From assembly GCF_014650715.1 (NCBI RefSeq), contig NZ_BMVM01000003.1:248001-312000 (forward strand): a stretch of DNA of 64,000 nt. Reading direction: 5' to 3'. This document shows, in pieces, positions 44,052 through 52,229 of this stretch (positions within the stretch are counted from its first letter, which is position 1; each line of letters starts with the position of its first letter). Position numbers and translations under genes: made by a program. The stretch is from Streptomyces bluensis. Lineage in GTDB: Bacteria; Actinomycetota; Actinomycetes; Streptomycetales; Streptomycetaceae. The notes beneath the pieces were generated by a model. That model was not told the DNA's origin. It ran no database searches and saw only the letters and a program-made list of their open reading frames with translations.

Positions 44052-44096
44052 CAGGGGCACCGGCTCTTCGTACACGAAGGGCGGGAGAACACGAAA

Positions 44097-44135
44097 AGCG
44101 GGACTGGACGGACCCCCCGGCCCTCCAGTCCCGCT
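44097..44135. terminator. 12-bp stem terminator after uridine kinase gene
   Basis: AGCGGGACTGGA (44097-44108) pairs perfectly with TCCAGTCCCGCT (44124-44135) across a 15-nt loop. It lies tail to tail between the uridine kinase and sigQ. Confidence 0.8.
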
Positions 44136-44146
44136 CTTCTGGTACT

Positions 44147-44227
44147 CCCCCGTACCCCCGTTTTCCCCGTACCCCCCGCTTTCCCCGTTCCCCCGCGTTC
44201 CCCCGTATCCCCCATTCCCCTTACCCC
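44147..44227 (-). repeat. G-quadruplex-type tract in the sigQ 3' region
   Basis: Ten runs of four or more C on the + strand, spaced by 2-5 bases, at 44147-44227. On the minus strand, downstream of sigQ, these are G-runs able to form stacked quadruplexes in DNA or in the sigQ mRNA 3' end. Confidence 0.6.
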
Positions 44228-44256
44228 TCGGGCATTGCTCCCCCGTTGGCAGGCCT

Positions 44257-45063
44257 TCAGGCGACGAGTTCGCCGAAGGACTCCTCCTCGTCACGGCCGA
44301 AGCTGAGGACCTCGTCCTCACGCAGCCGGCGGAGCGACCGCCAGATGCTGGACTTCACCGTGCCGACACTGATGTCGAGGATCTCCGCGATCTCCGGGTC
44401 CGTGCGGCCCTCGTAGTAGCGCAGGACCAGCATGGTGCGCTGGAGCTCGGGAAGCCGGGCGAGCGCCTGCCACAGGACGGCGCGCAGTTCGGTGCCGCGC
44501 ATCGCGTCCGTGTCGCCGACGGTCTCCGGCAGTTCCTCGGTCGGGTACTCGTTCAGCTTGCGGCGGCGCCACGCGCTGATGTGCAGGTTGGTCATGGTGC
44601 GGCGGAGGTAGCCCCCGACCGCGGCCTTGTCACTGATCCGGTCCCACGCCTTGTACGTCGAGAAGAGGGCGCTCTGGAGCAGGTCCTCGGCCTCGAAGCG
44701 GTCACCGGTCAGGTGGTAGGCGGTTGCGTACAGGGAGGCGCGGCGCTCCTGGACGTAGGCGGTGAACGCGGCTTCGGCGTTCACCGCCTCCGCCACCGGG
44801 CGACGCTCCCCCGAGGCCTCCCCGTACTCCGCCGCCCCCGTTCCCCCGTGGGCGTCAACCACCGTCATGTAGGGCTGGCGCCCTTGCTGCGCAGACGCGG
44901 TGTGCTGACGCCCGGCGCCGCGAGCGCACCCCCGCATTCCCCCACGCTCGAATGCGCTCGCGCGGGAGGGACCCCCATCGGCACCGGACTTCTCCGCACT
45001 CCGGGCGACATCGTGGAGCCGCGTGACAACTGCGCCAGTCCTGGTGCTCGGCAGCGTGTTCAT
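44257..45063 (-). CDS. sigQ: ECF sigma factor SigQ (SigE-family)
   Basis: 268 aa from ATG 45063. Sigma region 2 (ERRASLYATAYHLTGDRFEA, then EDLLQSALFSTYKAWDRI) and region 4 (LPELQRTMLVLRYYEGRTDP, then EIAEILDISVGTVKSSIWRS) are clear. It is divergent from afsQ1, matching sigQ of S. coelicolor, where sigQ antagonises antibiotic production. The N-terminal 100 residues are unconserved-looking, and residues about 28-42 (GGPSRASAFERGG) are coded by a repeat related to the MITE-like elements. A shorter start at ATG 44868 (MTVVDAHGGTG) is possible but has no ribosome site. An AfsQ1-type box lies upstream. Confidence 0.88.
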   Translation of the reverse strand: MNTLPSTRTGAVVTRLHDVARSAEKSGADGGPSRASAFERGGMRGCARGAGRQHTASAQQGRQPYMTVVDAHGGTGAAEYGEASGERRPVAEAVNAEAAFTAYVQERRASLYATAYHLTGDRFEAEDLLQSALFSTYKAWDRISDKAAVGGYLRRTMTNLHISAWRRRKLNEYPTEELPETVGDTDAMRGTELRAVLWQALARLPELQRTMLVLRYYEGRTDPEIAEILDISVGTVKSSIWRSLRRLREDEVLSFGRDEEESFGELVA

Positions 45064-45195
45064 CTCGCGCCCCCCGTCGTGGAGTTCCGGTTCTCGGTGG
45101 CTCGTCGGCCCCGCCCTCTCGTTCCCCCGGGGCGGTGCCTCCTTGCCTGTGCCGAAAAGCTTGCCGAGCCCACTTCATGGCCGTGTCCGCCGACT

Positions 45196-45211
45196 GTCAC
45201 AGACCTGTCAC
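45196..45211 (-). promoter_or_regulatory. AfsQ1-type operator (GTGAC-N6-GTGAC)
   Basis: The minus strand reads GTGAC-AGGTCT-GTGAC, an exact fit to the GTnAC-n6-GTnAC direct-repeat motif known for AfsQ1, between sigQ (start 45063) and afsQ1 (start 45406). It should let AfsQ1 control sigQ and perhaps itself. No gene is seen elsewhere in this 342-bp gap. Confidence 0.8.
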
Positions 45212-45405
45212 AGGGGCCGTCCTCAGCCGGGGCACCCCGGACCGCACCCGGGTCGCGCTTGGATCGAACCGGCATCGCACCTGGCTCACCGCCGGATCAC
45301 GGAGAAGAGCCGTACGGCTACACAGACGGCACGATCATGTGGCGGTCACGAGCAGGAGCCCGCCAACAGTCGATAGAGCACCTCACCATGGGCCAGAATG
45401 TGCCC

Positions 45406-46083
45406 GTGCCTTCCCTGTTGCTGATCGAGGACGACGACGCCATCCGCACGGCCCTGGAGCTCTCACTGACGCGCCAGGGGCACCGTGTCGCCACCGCCGC
45501 CAGCGGCGAGGATGGTCTCAAGCTGCTGCGCGAACAGCGGCCGGACCTGATCGTTCTGGACGTGATGCTGCCCGGCATCGACGGTTTCGAGGTATGCCGT
45601 CGGATCCGGCGCACCGACCAGTTGCCGATCATCCTGCTGACGGCGCGCAACGACGACATCGACGTCGTCGTCGGGCTGGAGTCCGGCGCCGACGACTACG
45701 TCGTCAAGCCCGTGCAGGGGCGGGTGCTGGACGCCCGCATCCGGGCCGTCCTGCGGCGCGGCGAGCGCGAGGCCAACGACGCGGCGACGTTCGGCAGCCT
45801 CGTCATCGACCGGGCGGCGATGACGGTGACCAAGAACGGCGATGACCTCCAGCTGACCCCCACCGAGCTGCGGCTGCTCCTGGAGCTGAGCCGGCGGCCC
45901 GGGCAGGCGCTGTCCCGCCAGCAGCTGCTGCGCCTGGTCTGGGAGCACGACTACCTCGGTGACTCGCGGCTCGTCGACGCGTGTGTGCAGCGGCTGCGCG
46001 CCAAGGTCGAGGACGTACCGTCGTCGCCGACCCTGATCCGTACGGTCCGCGGCGTCGGCTACCGGCTGGACACGCCTCAGTGA
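45406..46083 (+). CDS. afsQ1: AfsQ1 response regulator (OmpR family)
   Basis: 225 aa from GTG 45406 (PSLLLIEDDDAIRTALE), which gives the remembered length of AfsQ1; ATG 45388 would add six residues. The receiver domain has acidic D9-D11, phosphoacceptor Asp52 (LIVLDVMLPGIDGFEV) and the switch Thr/Lys (IILLTARND, YVVKPVQG). The winged helix (QLTPTELRLLLELSRRPGQA, then LVDACVQRLRAKVED) binds DNA. It controls antibiotic, nitrogen and carbon genes in S. coelicolor. Its stop overlaps the afsQ2 start by four bases. Confidence 0.95.
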   Translation: MPSLLLIEDDDAIRTALELSLTRQGHRVATAASGEDGLKLLREQRPDLIVLDVMLPGIDGFEVCRRIRRTDQLPIILLTARNDDIDVVVGLESGADDYVVKPVQGRVLDARIRAVLRRGEREANDAATFGSLVIDRAAMTVTKNGDDLQLTPTELRLLLELSRRPGQALSRQQLLRLVWEHDYLGDSRLVDACVQRLRAKVEDVPSSPTLIRTVRGVGYRLDTPQ

Positions 46084-47648
46084 GTGATCGGCCCAGGGGA
46101 TTCGGCGGCTGGTCCGCGGCGCGCAGGGCGGTCTCGTCGGGTCTGCGCTTCACGAGCCTCCGGCTGCGGCTCGTCGTCGTGTTCGGGCTCGTCGCGCTCA
46201 CGGCCGCGGTGTCGGCGTCCGGTATCGCGTACTGGCTCAACCGCGAGGCCGTGCTGACGCGTGCGCAGGACGCGGCGCTGGACGACTTCGAGCGCGAGAT
46301 GCAGAGCCACGCCGGCACGCTGCCCGTGCATCCGACCGAGGGACAACTGGCGTACGCGGCCCGGCAGATGGGCGACGACGGCGAGCGCTTCAGCGTGCTG
46401 CTGATCGCGGAGGGCAAGAACGGCGAGACCGTACAGGGCAGTTCCGGCAAGTCGGCGCTGGACGACTTCACCCTGCGGGACGTGCCGGAGTCCCTGCGGA
46501 AGGCCGTCACCAAGAAGCAGGAGCTCTCCTCCGGCAACAAGAACGAGTACCACCTGTACTGGCAGCGGGTCATCGACGGTGACACGCCGTACCTGGTGGG
46601 CGGCGCCAAGGTGATCGGCGGCGGGCCGACCGGCTACATGCTCAAGTCGCTGGAGCCGGAGGCGAAGGACCTCAACTCGCTCGCCTGGTCGCTGGGCATC
46701 GCCACGGGGCTTGCCCTGATCGGCTCGGCACTGCTCGCGCAGGCCGCCGCGACGACCGTGCTGAAGCCCGTCCAGCGCCTGGGTGTGGCGGCCCGGCGGC
46801 TCGGCGAGGGCAAGCTCGACACCCGGTTGCGCGTGTCCGGTACGGACGAACTGGCCGACCTTTCCCGGACGTTCAACCGTGCCGCGGAGTCCCTGGAGAA
46901 GCAGGTCGCCGACATGAGCGCCCGCGACGAGGCGTCCCGTCGCTTCGTGGCGGACATGTCCCACGAGCTGCGCACCCCCCTGACGGCGATCACCGCCGTG
47001 ACGGAGGTGCTGGAGGAGGAGCTGGACGCGGAGACGGGCAGCGTCGACCCGATGATCGAGCCGGCCGTACGCCTGGTCGTCAGCGAGACGCGCCGCCTGA
47101 ACGACCTCGTGGAGAACCTCATGGAGGTCACCCGCTTCGACGCGGGCACGGCCAGGCTGGTGCTGGACGACGTGGACATCGCCGACCAGATCACCGCGTG
47201 CATCGACGCGCGCGCGTGGCTGGACGCGGTGGACCTGGACGCCGAGCGCGGCATCATGGCCCGCGTCGACCCGCGCCGCCTGGACGTGATCCTGGCCAAC
47301 CTGATCGGCAACGCCCTCAAGCACGGCGGCTCGCCGGTCACGGTGTCGGTCCGCGAAGACGCCGACGACCTCCTCATCGAGGTGCAGGACAACGGCCCCG
47401 GCATCCCCGAGGACGTCCTCCCGCATGTCTTCGACCGCTTCTACAAGGCGAGCGCCTCCCGCCCCCGCTCCGAGGGCAGCGGCCTGGGTCTGTCCATCGC
47501 CCTGGAGAACGCCCACATCCACGGCGGCGAGATCACCGCGGCGAACTCCCCCAAGGGCGGAGCGGTCTTCGCCCTCCGCCTCCCCCGGCACACCTCCCCC
47601 CTGGCCACCGAGGACCAGCCCAAGGCCACGGAGGGGAGCGGCGGATGA
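46080..47648 (+). CDS. afsQ2: AfsQ2 sensor histidine kinase
   Basis: 522 aa, GTG overlapping the afsQ1 stop. The N-terminal helix (RLVVVFGLVALTAAVSASGI), an extracytoplasmic sensor of about 150 residues and a second helix (LGIATGLALIGSALLAQAAA) are followed by HAMP, the H box (FVADMSHELRTPLTAI) and HATPase motifs (NLIGNALKHGGSPVT; GLGLSIALENAHIHGG). It phosphorylates AfsQ1 in response to an unknown signal (glutamate-rich or nitrogen-poor conditions in S. coelicolor). It overlaps the lipoprotein gene by four bases. Confidence 0.95.
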   Translation: MSDRPRGFGGWSAARRAVSSGLRFTSLRLRLVVVFGLVALTAAVSASGIAYWLNREAVLTRAQDAALDDFEREMQSHAGTLPVHPTEGQLAYAARQMGDDGERFSVLLIAEGKNGETVQGSSGKSALDDFTLRDVPESLRKAVTKKQELSSGNKNEYHLYWQRVIDGDTPYLVGGAKVIGGGPTGYMLKSLEPEAKDLNSLAWSLGIATGLALIGSALLAQAAATTVLKPVQRLGVAARRLGEGKLDTRLRVSGTDELADLSRTFNRAAESLEKQVADMSARDEASRRFVADMSHELRTPLTAITAVTEVLEEELDAETGSVDPMIEPAVRLVVSETRRLNDLVENLMEVTRFDAGTARLVLDDVDIADQITACIDARAWLDAVDLDAERGIMARVDPRRLDVILANLIGNALKHGGSPVTVSVREDADDLLIEVQDNGPGIPEDVLPHVFDRFYKASASRPRSEGSGLGLSIALENAHIHGGEITAANSPKGGAVFALRLPRHTSPLATEDQPKATEGSGG

Positions 47649-48277
47649 GACCACGGATAGCAGGCAGGCTCCGGGCGTCGGCCCGGCCGTGGCTCGCGGC
47701 CGGGGTGCTGGCGGTGGTGCTCACGGGGTGCGGGATACGGGCCACACAGGTGCCGACGGACTTCGGTCCGGCTCCGTCGCGGGTGCCGTGCGCGCCGGCG
47801 GTCGCGGACATCGCCCCGCAGAGCACGCAGGGGATCCCGGTGCAGGTCTTCCTGCTCTGTGCGCAGCAGTTGGTCGCGGTCGGGCGTGCCGTGAGCATCC
47901 CCGACGGCACCCCCGAAGCCCAGCGGCGCGTCCTCGTGGCGCAGGGGCTGCTCGACCAGCTCTCCGAGCGGCCCTCCGCCACCGAGGACCAGGCCGGATA
48001 CGACACGGACGTGCCGAGCGGTCTGCGGGTGAGCGGTCCGCGGCCGGATGACCCCGAGGACGCACTGCGGCTGTCCACGGCCCCCGAGCAGCTGACGGAG
48101 TACGCCCTCGCCCAGATCGTCTGCACCTTCGCCGACTCGGCGGCGGCCGGGGGCGACGGCTCGGTGGTCCTCGGCGGCCCCGGCACCGAGCCGCTTCGAC
48201 GCTACGAGTGCACCACGGAGGTCCGCTCGGAGCCCGGCGCCGAGAAGCCGCCCTCATCGGAGGTCGGAACGTCCTGA
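47645..48277 (+). CDS. Putative lipoprotein of the afsQ operon
   Basis: 210 aa. The ATG overlaps the afsQ2 stop (ATGA). A signal peptide ends in the lipobox VLAVVLTGC, so it should be anchored on the outside of the membrane. The rest is unrecognised, with three further Cys (RVPCAPAVAD, FLLCAQQLV, QIVCTFADSA) and a disordered tail. Because it is translationally coupled to AfsQ2, it may act as an accessory sensor or inhibitor of the kinase, as lipoproteins do in other two-component operons. This is inference. Confidence 0.8.
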   Translation: MRPRIAGRLRASARPWLAAGVLAVVLTGCGIRATQVPTDFGPAPSRVPCAPAVADIAPQSTQGIPVQVFLLCAQQLVAVGRAVSIPDGTPEAQRRVLVAQGLLDQLSERPSATEDQAGYDTDVPSGLRVSGPRPDDPEDALRLSTAPEQLTEYALAQIVCTFADSAAAGGDGSVVLGGPGTEPLRRYECTTEVRSEPGAEKPPSSEVGTS

Positions 48278-48343
48278 GGGGGCGTGGACGGGGGCGCCCA
48301 CGGCCGTACGTGTGGCGCATCCCTCACCCGGTCGGGTCAACCA

Positions 48344-48599
48344 GGGCCTGTTCTGAGTGCCCCGTCGTCCGCGCGGAGCGCGGGCGCAGCGGCGGAGTGG
48401 GGGTACCTCCCGCCCGAGCCGTGCGAAGCGCGGTTCGAGGGTGGGGGAGCGTGCGATCGGCGTGCGGTGTCGCAGGTCATGTGGCGTGCCACCTGTCCTG
48501 CGACACCGTGCGGCATGGGGGTCCCCCCGGTCGAGCGAAGCCGAGTGGGGGAGTGCGTGCCGGGCGTCGCTGCGCAGGCGGGGAACTCAGAACAGGCCC
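48344..48599. mobile_element. MITE-like element with 15-bp perfect terminal repeats
   Basis: 256 bp bounded by GGGCCTGTTCTGAGT (48344-48358) and its exact complement (48585-48599); the pairing continues inward for several bases with one mismatch. It has no coding capacity. It carries the GTGGGGGTACCTCCC ... GTGGGGGAGCGTGC core in the opposite orientation to the element at 34675. It occupies most of the 372-bp gap before the VanZ-like gene. Confidence 0.75.
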
Positions 48600-48649
48600 C
48601 GGGGCACCGGCGCGGAACCGATCGTGCCGGGGGGCGCGTCTTGGGGTGC

Positions 48650-49246
48650 GTGCGTCAAGGTTCGAACGGCGGCAGCGCCGGGATCCGCGTCCGTGCGACG
48701 GGAGGTGCCCTCCTCGTCGCACACCTCGCGCTCGTCGCCTGGATCACGCTGCGCCCGCTGGACGTCCCCTGGGTGAGCGCCGCGAACCTGCGGCCGTTCG
48801 CCGGGATCAGAGCCGATCTGGCGCTGGGCTGGCCGGAGGCTGCCCGCCGTATCGGCGAGGGGCTCGCCCTCCTCGCGCCGCTCGGGGTGCTGCTGCCGAT
48901 GGCGGACGGCAGACTCACCGTCTCCCCGCTCGCCTCCCTCACCCGTACGGTCGCCGCCGGCTCCCTGCTCTCGCTGGGCATCGAACTGTTGCAGACCGGG
49001 GTGCCCGGCCAGGTCGTCGACATCGACTCGATCCTGCTGGGCACGCTCGGTGTGGCTCTCGCCCACCTCGCGATCGTCCCCGCCGGTCGCGCCCGGCTGC
49101 GCCGTAGGGCCGAGACCAGGCGCCGGGCCGCCCTCCCCACGGAGGAAACGCCTCAGGGCCCGGCCGGCCCTCAGGGTCGCACCCCGACGATTCCCAGGGT
49201 CGGAATAGCTCCTTGGAGTGACGCTTCGTCCGCTTCGTCACCGTAG
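48650..49246 (+). CDS. VanZ-family membrane protein
   Basis: 198 aa from GTG 48650. The fold has four hydrophobic segments in the VanZ pattern: LLVAHLALVAWITLRPLDVP, AARRIGEGLALLAPLGVLLP, TVAAGSLLSLGIELLQTGVP and DIDSILLGTLGVALAHLAIV, where SLGIELLQ...R/Q...D.DSILLGTLGV is the family's signature. In-frame codons upstream belong to the MITE-like element. VanZ-like proteins affect surface polymers and teicoplanin tolerance in some bacteria. The exact role here is unknown. Confidence 0.8.
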   Translation: MRQGSNGGSAGIRVRATGGALLVAHLALVAWITLRPLDVPWVSAANLRPFAGIRADLALGWPEAARRIGEGLALLAPLGVLLPMADGRLTVSPLASLTRTVAAGSLLSLGIELLQTGVPGQVVDIDSILLGTLGVALAHLAIVPAGRARLRRRAETRRRAALPTEETPQGPAGPQGRTPTIPRVGIAPWSDASSASSP

Positions 49247-49317
49247 CGTGGAGGGTGTTGAGGACGACGGGGCAGCCAACGGGGAGGCCTCCGTCCACGG
49301 CTGACGAAGGAGCCCCC

Positions 49318-49518
49318 ATGAGCCGCCTTGCCCGCCCCACCGACGGCCGGATGCTGGGCGGAGTGTGCGCAGCGCTGGCACGGCGCTTCGGCACCTCCGC
49401 GACCACGATGCGCGTGATCTTCCTGCTGTCGTGCCTGCTCCCGGGCCCGCAGTTCCTGCTCTACATAGCCCTGTGGATCCTGCTGCCCTCGGAGGACAAG
49501 GCCCGCACGGCATGGTGA
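49318..49518 (+). CDS. PspC-domain small membrane protein
   Basis: 66 aa from ATG 49318, with GAAGGAG upstream. RPTDGRMLGGVCAALARRFG and ATTMRVIFLLSCLLPGPQFL, ending LLYIALWILLPSEDK, make up the entire PspC domain: one membrane hairpin with an N-terminal conserved helix. It is probably a membrane-stress component; other Psp genes are not nearby. Confidence 0.9.
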   Translation: MSRLARPTDGRMLGGVCAALARRFGTSATTMRVIFLLSCLLPGPQFLLYIALWILLPSEDKARTAW

Positions 49519-49544
49519 CCGGCACCGACCGGTGACCGACACGA

Positions 49545-49581
49545 CGCATGGGGCACACCCACCGAGGGTGCGCCCCATGCG
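49545..49581. terminator. Terminator after PspC gene
   Basis: A long stem (49545-49560 with 49566-49581) of about 16 pairs with one mismatch and a 5-nt loop (ACCGA), 26 bp after the PspC stop. Confidence 0.8.
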
Positions 49582-49656
49582 CGTCCGTTGGAGAACGGAG
49601 AGCCGAGAGCCGGGTACCGGGCGCCGAAGAGCGCCGGCACCGGGAAGGAGTATGGC

Positions 49657-50019
49657 TCAGACGGCACCGCCGAGCGGCAGTCCGTTCACGCCCTTCCCCT
49701 TGCCGGACAGGGCCTTCACCGGGAGACCGCCGAGCAGCTTGGCCGCCGGGTTGGTCGGGCCTCCGGACACCACCTTGTCGGTGGTGGGCTGCGCGGACTC
49801 CAGGCCGGCGCCGAGGGCGGACTGACCCTGGGTCACCACCCCACCGGCACCCGGCAGTGCCTTCGAGACGTTCTGCGCCGGCAGCGCCTGAGTGACGGTG
49901 CCGAGCGCCTGGGGGGCGGCCGGGACACCGGGGGCGGCGTTCGCGGCGCCCGCGCCCGCGGCGGCGAAGGCGGCACCGAGGGCGGCGACTGAGAGGGTCT
50001 TGGCAGCAGACTGCTTCAT
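49657..50019 (-). CDS. Small secreted protein of unknown function
   Basis: 120 aa from ATG 50019, with AAGGAC nine bases upstream. A clear Sec signal peptide (AAKTLSVAALGAAFAAAGAG, ending AANA) is followed by a Gly/Ala/Val/Pro-rich mature chain (PQALGTVTQALPAQNVSKAL; GLPVKALSGKGKGVNGLPLG). There is no Cys. Similar short proteins are common in Streptomyces, with unknown roles. Confidence 0.75.
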   Translation of the reverse strand: MKQSAAKTLSVAALGAAFAAAGAGAANAAPGVPAAPQALGTVTQALPAQNVSKALPGAGGVVTQGQSALGAGLESAQPTTDKVVSGGPTNPAAKLLGGLPVKALSGKGKGVNGLPLGGAV

Positions 50020-50151
50020 TTCAATGCGTCCTTGAATGCGTGATGACGGGGATGTGAGCGGTCTTGAAACGTAAACACCAAAGACCGGGTCGGGGCAAAC
50101 ACGGAAAAGCGGCCGGGCCATCGCGACCCGACCGCTTCCCGGAACCGTCCC

Positions 50152-51315
50152 TCAGTCCTCGCCCCTCACAGAACCGCTGGTCGAAGCGGACTGCCGGAAC
50201 AGCCATTCGGATTTCAACTCGGCATATCCGGGCTTGATGACGTCATTGATCATGGCCAGTCGTTCATCGAAAGGAATGAATGCTGACTTCATAGCATTGA
50301 CCGAGAACCACTGCATGTCGTCGAGCGTGTAACCGAAGGCGTCGACAAGGTGCTCGAATTCCCGGCTCATGCTGGTGCCGGACATCAGGCGGTTGTCCGT
50401 GTTCACGGTCGCCCGGAAGTGCAGGCTGCGCAGCAGCCCGATGGGGTGCTCGGCGTAGGAGTCGGCGGCGCCCGTCTGGAGGTTGGAGCTCGGGCACAGC
50501 TCCAGCGGGATGCGCTTGTCGCGGACGTACGAGGCGAGTCGGCCGAGCTTCACCGAGCCGTCCTCGTGAACGTGGATGTCGTCGATGATCCGTACGCCGT
50601 GGCCGAGCCGGTCGGCACCGCACCACTGGAGGGCCTGCCAGATGGAGGGCAGACCGAAGGCCTCACCGGCGTGGATGGTGAAGTGGTTGTTCTCGCGCTT
50701 GAGGTACTCGAAGGCGTCGAGGTGACGGGTGGGCGGGTAACCGGCCTCGGCACCCGCGATGTCGAAGCCGACGACGCCCAGGTCCCGGTAGCGGTTGGCG
50801 AGTTCGGCGATCTCCAGCGCGCGGGCCGCGTGCCGCATGGCGGTGAGCAGGGCGCCGACGCGGATGCGGTGGCCGTTCGCCCTGGCCCGCCGCTCCCCTT
50901 CCCGGAAGCCCTCGTTGACGGCCTCGACGACCTCTTCGAGGGTGAGCCCGGCCTCCAGGTGCTGCTCGGGCGCGTACCGCACCTCGGCGTAGACGACCCC
51001 GTCCTCGGCGAGGTCCTCGGCGCACTCGGCGGCGACGCGGACGAGCGCCTCGCGGGTCTGCATGACGGCGCAGGTGTGGGTGAAGGTCTCCAGATACCGC
51101 TCCAGGGAGCCGGAGTCGGCCGCCTCGCGGAACCAGACGCCGAGCCGGTCCGGGTCGGTCTCGGGAAGGCCCGTATAGCCCGTGGCTCGGGCGAGGTCGA
51201 CGATCGTGCCGGGGCGCAGCCCGCCGTCGAGGTGGTCGTGCAGCAGAACCTTGGGTGCCCGGCGGATCTGGTCCGAGCTCGGGGTGGTAACGGTCTGGAC
51301 AGTCTGGCTCGTCAT
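50152..51315 (-). CDS. add: Adenosine deaminase
   Basis: 387 aa from ATG 51315 ([16 protein letters not shown]). The zinc ligands are present in [24 protein letters not shown] and [15 protein letters not shown], and [13 protein letters not shown] and [10 protein letters not shown] are family blocks. It hydrolyses adenosine and deoxyadenosine to (deoxy)inosine, feeding the phosphorylase. No ribosome site is seen; the -10 TACAGT ends 7 nt before the ATG, so it is probably leaderless. A longer frame to 51375 runs through the operator. Confidence 0.94.
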   Translation of the reverse strand: MTSQTVQTVTTPSSDQIRRAPKVLLHDHLDGGLRPGTIVDLARATGYTGLPETDPDRLGVWFREAADSGSLERYLETFTHTCAVMQTREALVRVAAECAEDLAEDGVVYAEVRYAPEQHLEAGLTLEEVVEAVNEGFREGERRARANGHRIRVGALLTAMRHAARALEIAELANRYRDLGVVGFDIAGAEAGYPPTRHLDAFEYLKRENNHFTIHAGEAFGLPSIWQALQWCGADRLGHGVRIIDDIHVHEDGSVKLGRLASYVRDKRIPLELCPSSNLQTGAADSYAEHPIGLLRSLHFRATVNTDNRLMSGTSMSREFEHLVDAFGYTLDDMQWFSVNAMKSAFIPFDERLAMINDVIKPGYAELKSEWLFRQSASTSGSVRGED

Positions 51316-51321
51316 CTTCGC

Positions 51322-51343
51322 ACTGTAGCGCCTACGCGCGTAG
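51322..51343 (-). promoter_or_regulatory. add leaderless promoter with CTACGCGCGTAG operator
   Basis: On the minus strand TACAGT (51327-51322) acts as -10 for transcription starting at the ATG (51315). The perfect palindrome CTACGCGCGTAG (51332-51343) lies four bases upstream of it, as in the deoC promoter. No good -35 is seen. Confidence 0.7.
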
Positions 51344-51428
51344 ACCGCCCGTGAAGAAGATCCGCCGATACCCAACGGTGACCGTGCGGACAGGTGGCAT
51401 ACACCGTGGCTTCTGACACTGTTCTGTC

Positions 51429-52205
51429 ATGTCACAGCAAGCAACGCCGGTGCGCAGCCCGAGACTTGGGCGGGTCGTGGGACCGGAGCCGTCGGCCGTG
51501 AGCGGGGTCGTGCTGCTCCTCCCGAGTGGCGACGAGGTCTCGGAGCGCAGGCCCTCCCCGATGATGGCGGCGGCCTCCCTGCGGGCCCTCGGCCGCCGGC
51601 TCGCCCGCGCCGGACACGACGAGGGTCTGGCCGCGCACGTGGTGCACTACCGCTACCGCGGCTGGAACGGCGGCGAGGCCCATCTGGCGCAGGACGCCTC
51701 CTGGGCCGCCGACGAAGCCGTACGGCGCTACGGGGACGTCCCGGTCTGTCTGGCCGGCGTGGACATGGGCGGGCGGGCGGCGCTGCACGCGGGCGGGCAC
51801 GCGGCCGTCAACTCGGTTCTCGCGATCGCCCCCTGGCTGCCGGAGGACGATGTGGCCGCGCCACCCGAACCGGTGAAGCAACTCGTCGGACGCCAGGTCA
51901 TGATCGTGCACGGCACCAACGACCAGCGCACGGACCCGGAGCTGTCGTTCCGGCTCGCGGCTCGGGCGAAGAAGACCAACCGGGACATCTGCCGGTTCGA
52001 GGTGCACTCCGACGGACACGGGCTGCATCAGCACCGGGACGAGGTGCACGCGCTGGCGGAGGACTTCGTGATGGGCACGTTGTTCGGGCGCGTGTTCACG
52101 CGCCCGGTGGAGGATGCGTTGGCGGCTCCGCCGCCGTTGGGGCTTCGGATGCCGTTGGCCTCCGGCTTTGGGCGGTTTCGGTCTCGCTCCGGGAGGGGTG
52201 GCTGA
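51429..52205 (+). CDS. Alpha/beta hydrolase with Asp in the nucleophile position
   Basis: 258 aa. The fold is that of a dienelactone-hydrolase-like alpha/beta hydrolase: VVHYRYRGWNGGEAHLAQDA, nucleophile elbow CLAGVDMGGRAALHAGGH, acid in VMIVHGTNDQRTDPE and His in EVHSDGHGLHQH. The elbow has Asp where esterases have Ser, as in haloalkane dehalogenases and epoxide hydrolases, so it may use a covalent alkyl-enzyme intermediate, or be inactive as an esterase. It is divergent from add by about 113 bp; no functional tie is evident. Confidence 0.78.
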   Translation: MSQQATPVRSPRLGRVVGPEPSAVSGVVLLLPSGDEVSERRPSPMMAAASLRALGRRLARAGHDEGLAAHVVHYRYRGWNGGEAHLAQDASWAADEAVRRYGDVPVCLAGVDMGGRAALHAGGHAAVNSVLAIAPWLPEDDVAAPPEPVKQLVGRQVMIVHGTNDQRTDPELSFRLAARAKKTNRDICRFEVHSDGHGLHQHRDEVHALAEDFVMGTLFGRVFTRPVEDALAAPPPLGLRMPLASGFGRFRSRSGRGG

Positions 52206-52229
52206 GGTTGGCTGCGCGGCTGCGGGGGT

